Shown here one piece after another: positions 7,361 through 7,858 of a stretch of 7,858 nt of DNA. The notes beneath the pieces were generated by a model that saw nothing but the letters and a program-made list of their open reading frames with translations, was not told the origin of the DNA and did not search any database. The position numbers and the translations under genes were made by a program. Position 1 is the first letter of the stretch. Each line of letters opens with the position of its first letter. This DNA comes from Desulfovibrionales bacterium GWA2_65_9 (GTDB lineage Bacteria; Desulfobacterota; Desulfovibrionia; Desulfovibrionales; Desulfovibrionaceae). The stretch is from positions 3,517-11,374 of the forward strand of contig MGTN01000042.1 in the NCBI GenBank assembly GCA_001799475.1. Direction: 5' to 3'.

Positions 7361-7858
7361 CGCTTGCGAGGGCGCTTGCGCCTCTACTCCGTCCGCCTTT
7401 TCCGCCACATGCAGGTACACGATGCCGGAGAGCATGGCAACGTGAAACACGCGGGCGTACCCGGCGTCCATGAGCTCGCGCGCCAGCTGCCGCTCGTCCG
7501 GGAACTCACGGATGGTCTCAGCCAGGTAGCGGTAGGCCGCGCGGTCGCCGGAGATCAGCTTGCCCAGCCCCGGCAGCACCGAGTCCAGGTAGAAGTTGTA
7601 CAGCCCGCCCCAGACCTTGCGCCTGCCGGTGCCGAACTCCAGGATGCAGAAGCGCCCGCCGGGCTTGAGCACGCGGAGCACCTCGCGGTGCGCGCTCAGG
7701 CGCGGGCGGATGTTGCGGATGCCAAAGGCGATGGTGGCGGCGCTGACGCTCTCGTCGGGCAGGGGCAGTTTGCGGCCGTCGCCCTGCACGGGCATGATGC
7801 GCCCCGCAAGGCCGCCCGCGAGCTTCTTCTGGCCGCGCTCCAGCATGGGCAGGGCGAA
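7331..7858 (-). CDS. ubiE: Demethylmenaquinone methyltransferase UbiE/MenG (5' end beyond the right edge)
   Basis: A SAM-dependent C-methyltransferase that performs the last step of menaquinone synthesis (and of ubiquinone in organisms that make it). The visible 175 residues are the C-terminal three quarters of a protein normally about 235-250 long. The window opens in frame at FALPMLERGQKKL, which corresponds to the family's D-F-S-x-x-ML-x-x-G segment after the SAM-binding motif I; motif I itself lies outside. Then come IAFGIRNI (the UbiE signature AFGxRN), LKPGGRFCILEFG and the C-terminal family block YRYLAETIREFPDERQL and GIVYLHVAEK. A Pro/Ala/Gln-rich tail of about 24 residues after VAEK is not part of the family core; a directly repeated GGCGCTTGCG (7359-7368 and 7371-7380, plus strand) lies in it. 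The apparent ATG at 7846 is internal (PMLE), not the start. It shares the pathway with mqnB and the prenyl synthase downstream but is separated from them by the opposing DUF2065 gene. Confidence 0.93.
   Translation of the reverse strand, partial: FALPMLERGQKKLAGGLAGRIMPVQGDGRKLPLPDESVSAATIAFGIRNIRPRLSAHREVLRVLKPGGRFCILEFGTGRRKVWGGLYNFYLDSVLPGLGKLISGDRAAYRYLAETIREFPDERQLARELMDAGYARVFHVAMLSGIVYLHVAEKADGVEAQAPSQAPPQPGPEVV

Noticed and set aside
7331..7846. A complete short methyltransferase starting at ATG 7846
   Set aside because: The frame stays open to the window edge, and Met at 7846 is the internal PMLE of UbiE, so the gene is simply cut by the window.

Overview
The window is GC-rich (about two thirds by eye) and densely coded. 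It looks like a chromosome segment of an anaerobic Desulfobacterota bacterium, most likely Desulfovibrio-like. This rests on three things: a futalosine-pathway menaquinone gene (mqnB), a PurL with a PurS-like N-terminal extension, and an HDOD-PAS-GGDEF signalling protein. It is an inference from protein flavour and gene content, not from a marker gene.

Layout, in minus-strand reading order from right to left. A ubiE/menG methyltransferase (5' end outside the window) ends at 7331. A small plus-strand DUF2065/YjeT-like membrane protein (7090-7290) converges on it. Divergent from that small gene, a run of five minus-strand genes begins: a TviB/WbpO-like nucleotide-sugar dehydrogenase (7011-5698), futalosine hydrolase mqnB (5690-4911), a long-chain trans-polyprenyl diphosphate synthase (4802-3834), an HDOD-PAS-PAS-GGDEF protein (3822 or 3837 to 1327), and purL (1264 to beyond the left edge). 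Gaps are short: 7 nt, 108 nt, an overlap or near-overlap, and 62 nt. The first four genes therefore look like one transcription unit, with purL possibly joined. No stretch over 300 bases lacks a gene.

How the genes work together. MqnB, the polyprenyl synthase and UbiE/MenG are three steps of menaquinone synthesis: ring-precursor processing, side-chain supply and final C-methylation. The sugar dehydrogenase (surface polysaccharide precursors), the probable diguanylate cyclase (c-di-GMP) and PurL (purine synthesis) are not part of that pathway. Their link is positional.

The most unusual object is a perfect 29-bp tandem array (4843-4939) between mqnB and the polyprenyl synthase. It forms the last nine codons and the stop codon of mqnB and fills most of the only sizeable gap in the operon. 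A second notable point is the GGDEF domain, which has an intact active-site motif but lacks the canonical RxxD inhibitory site. I saw no clear new multi-gene system; most of the window is recognisable housekeeping and accessory metabolism.
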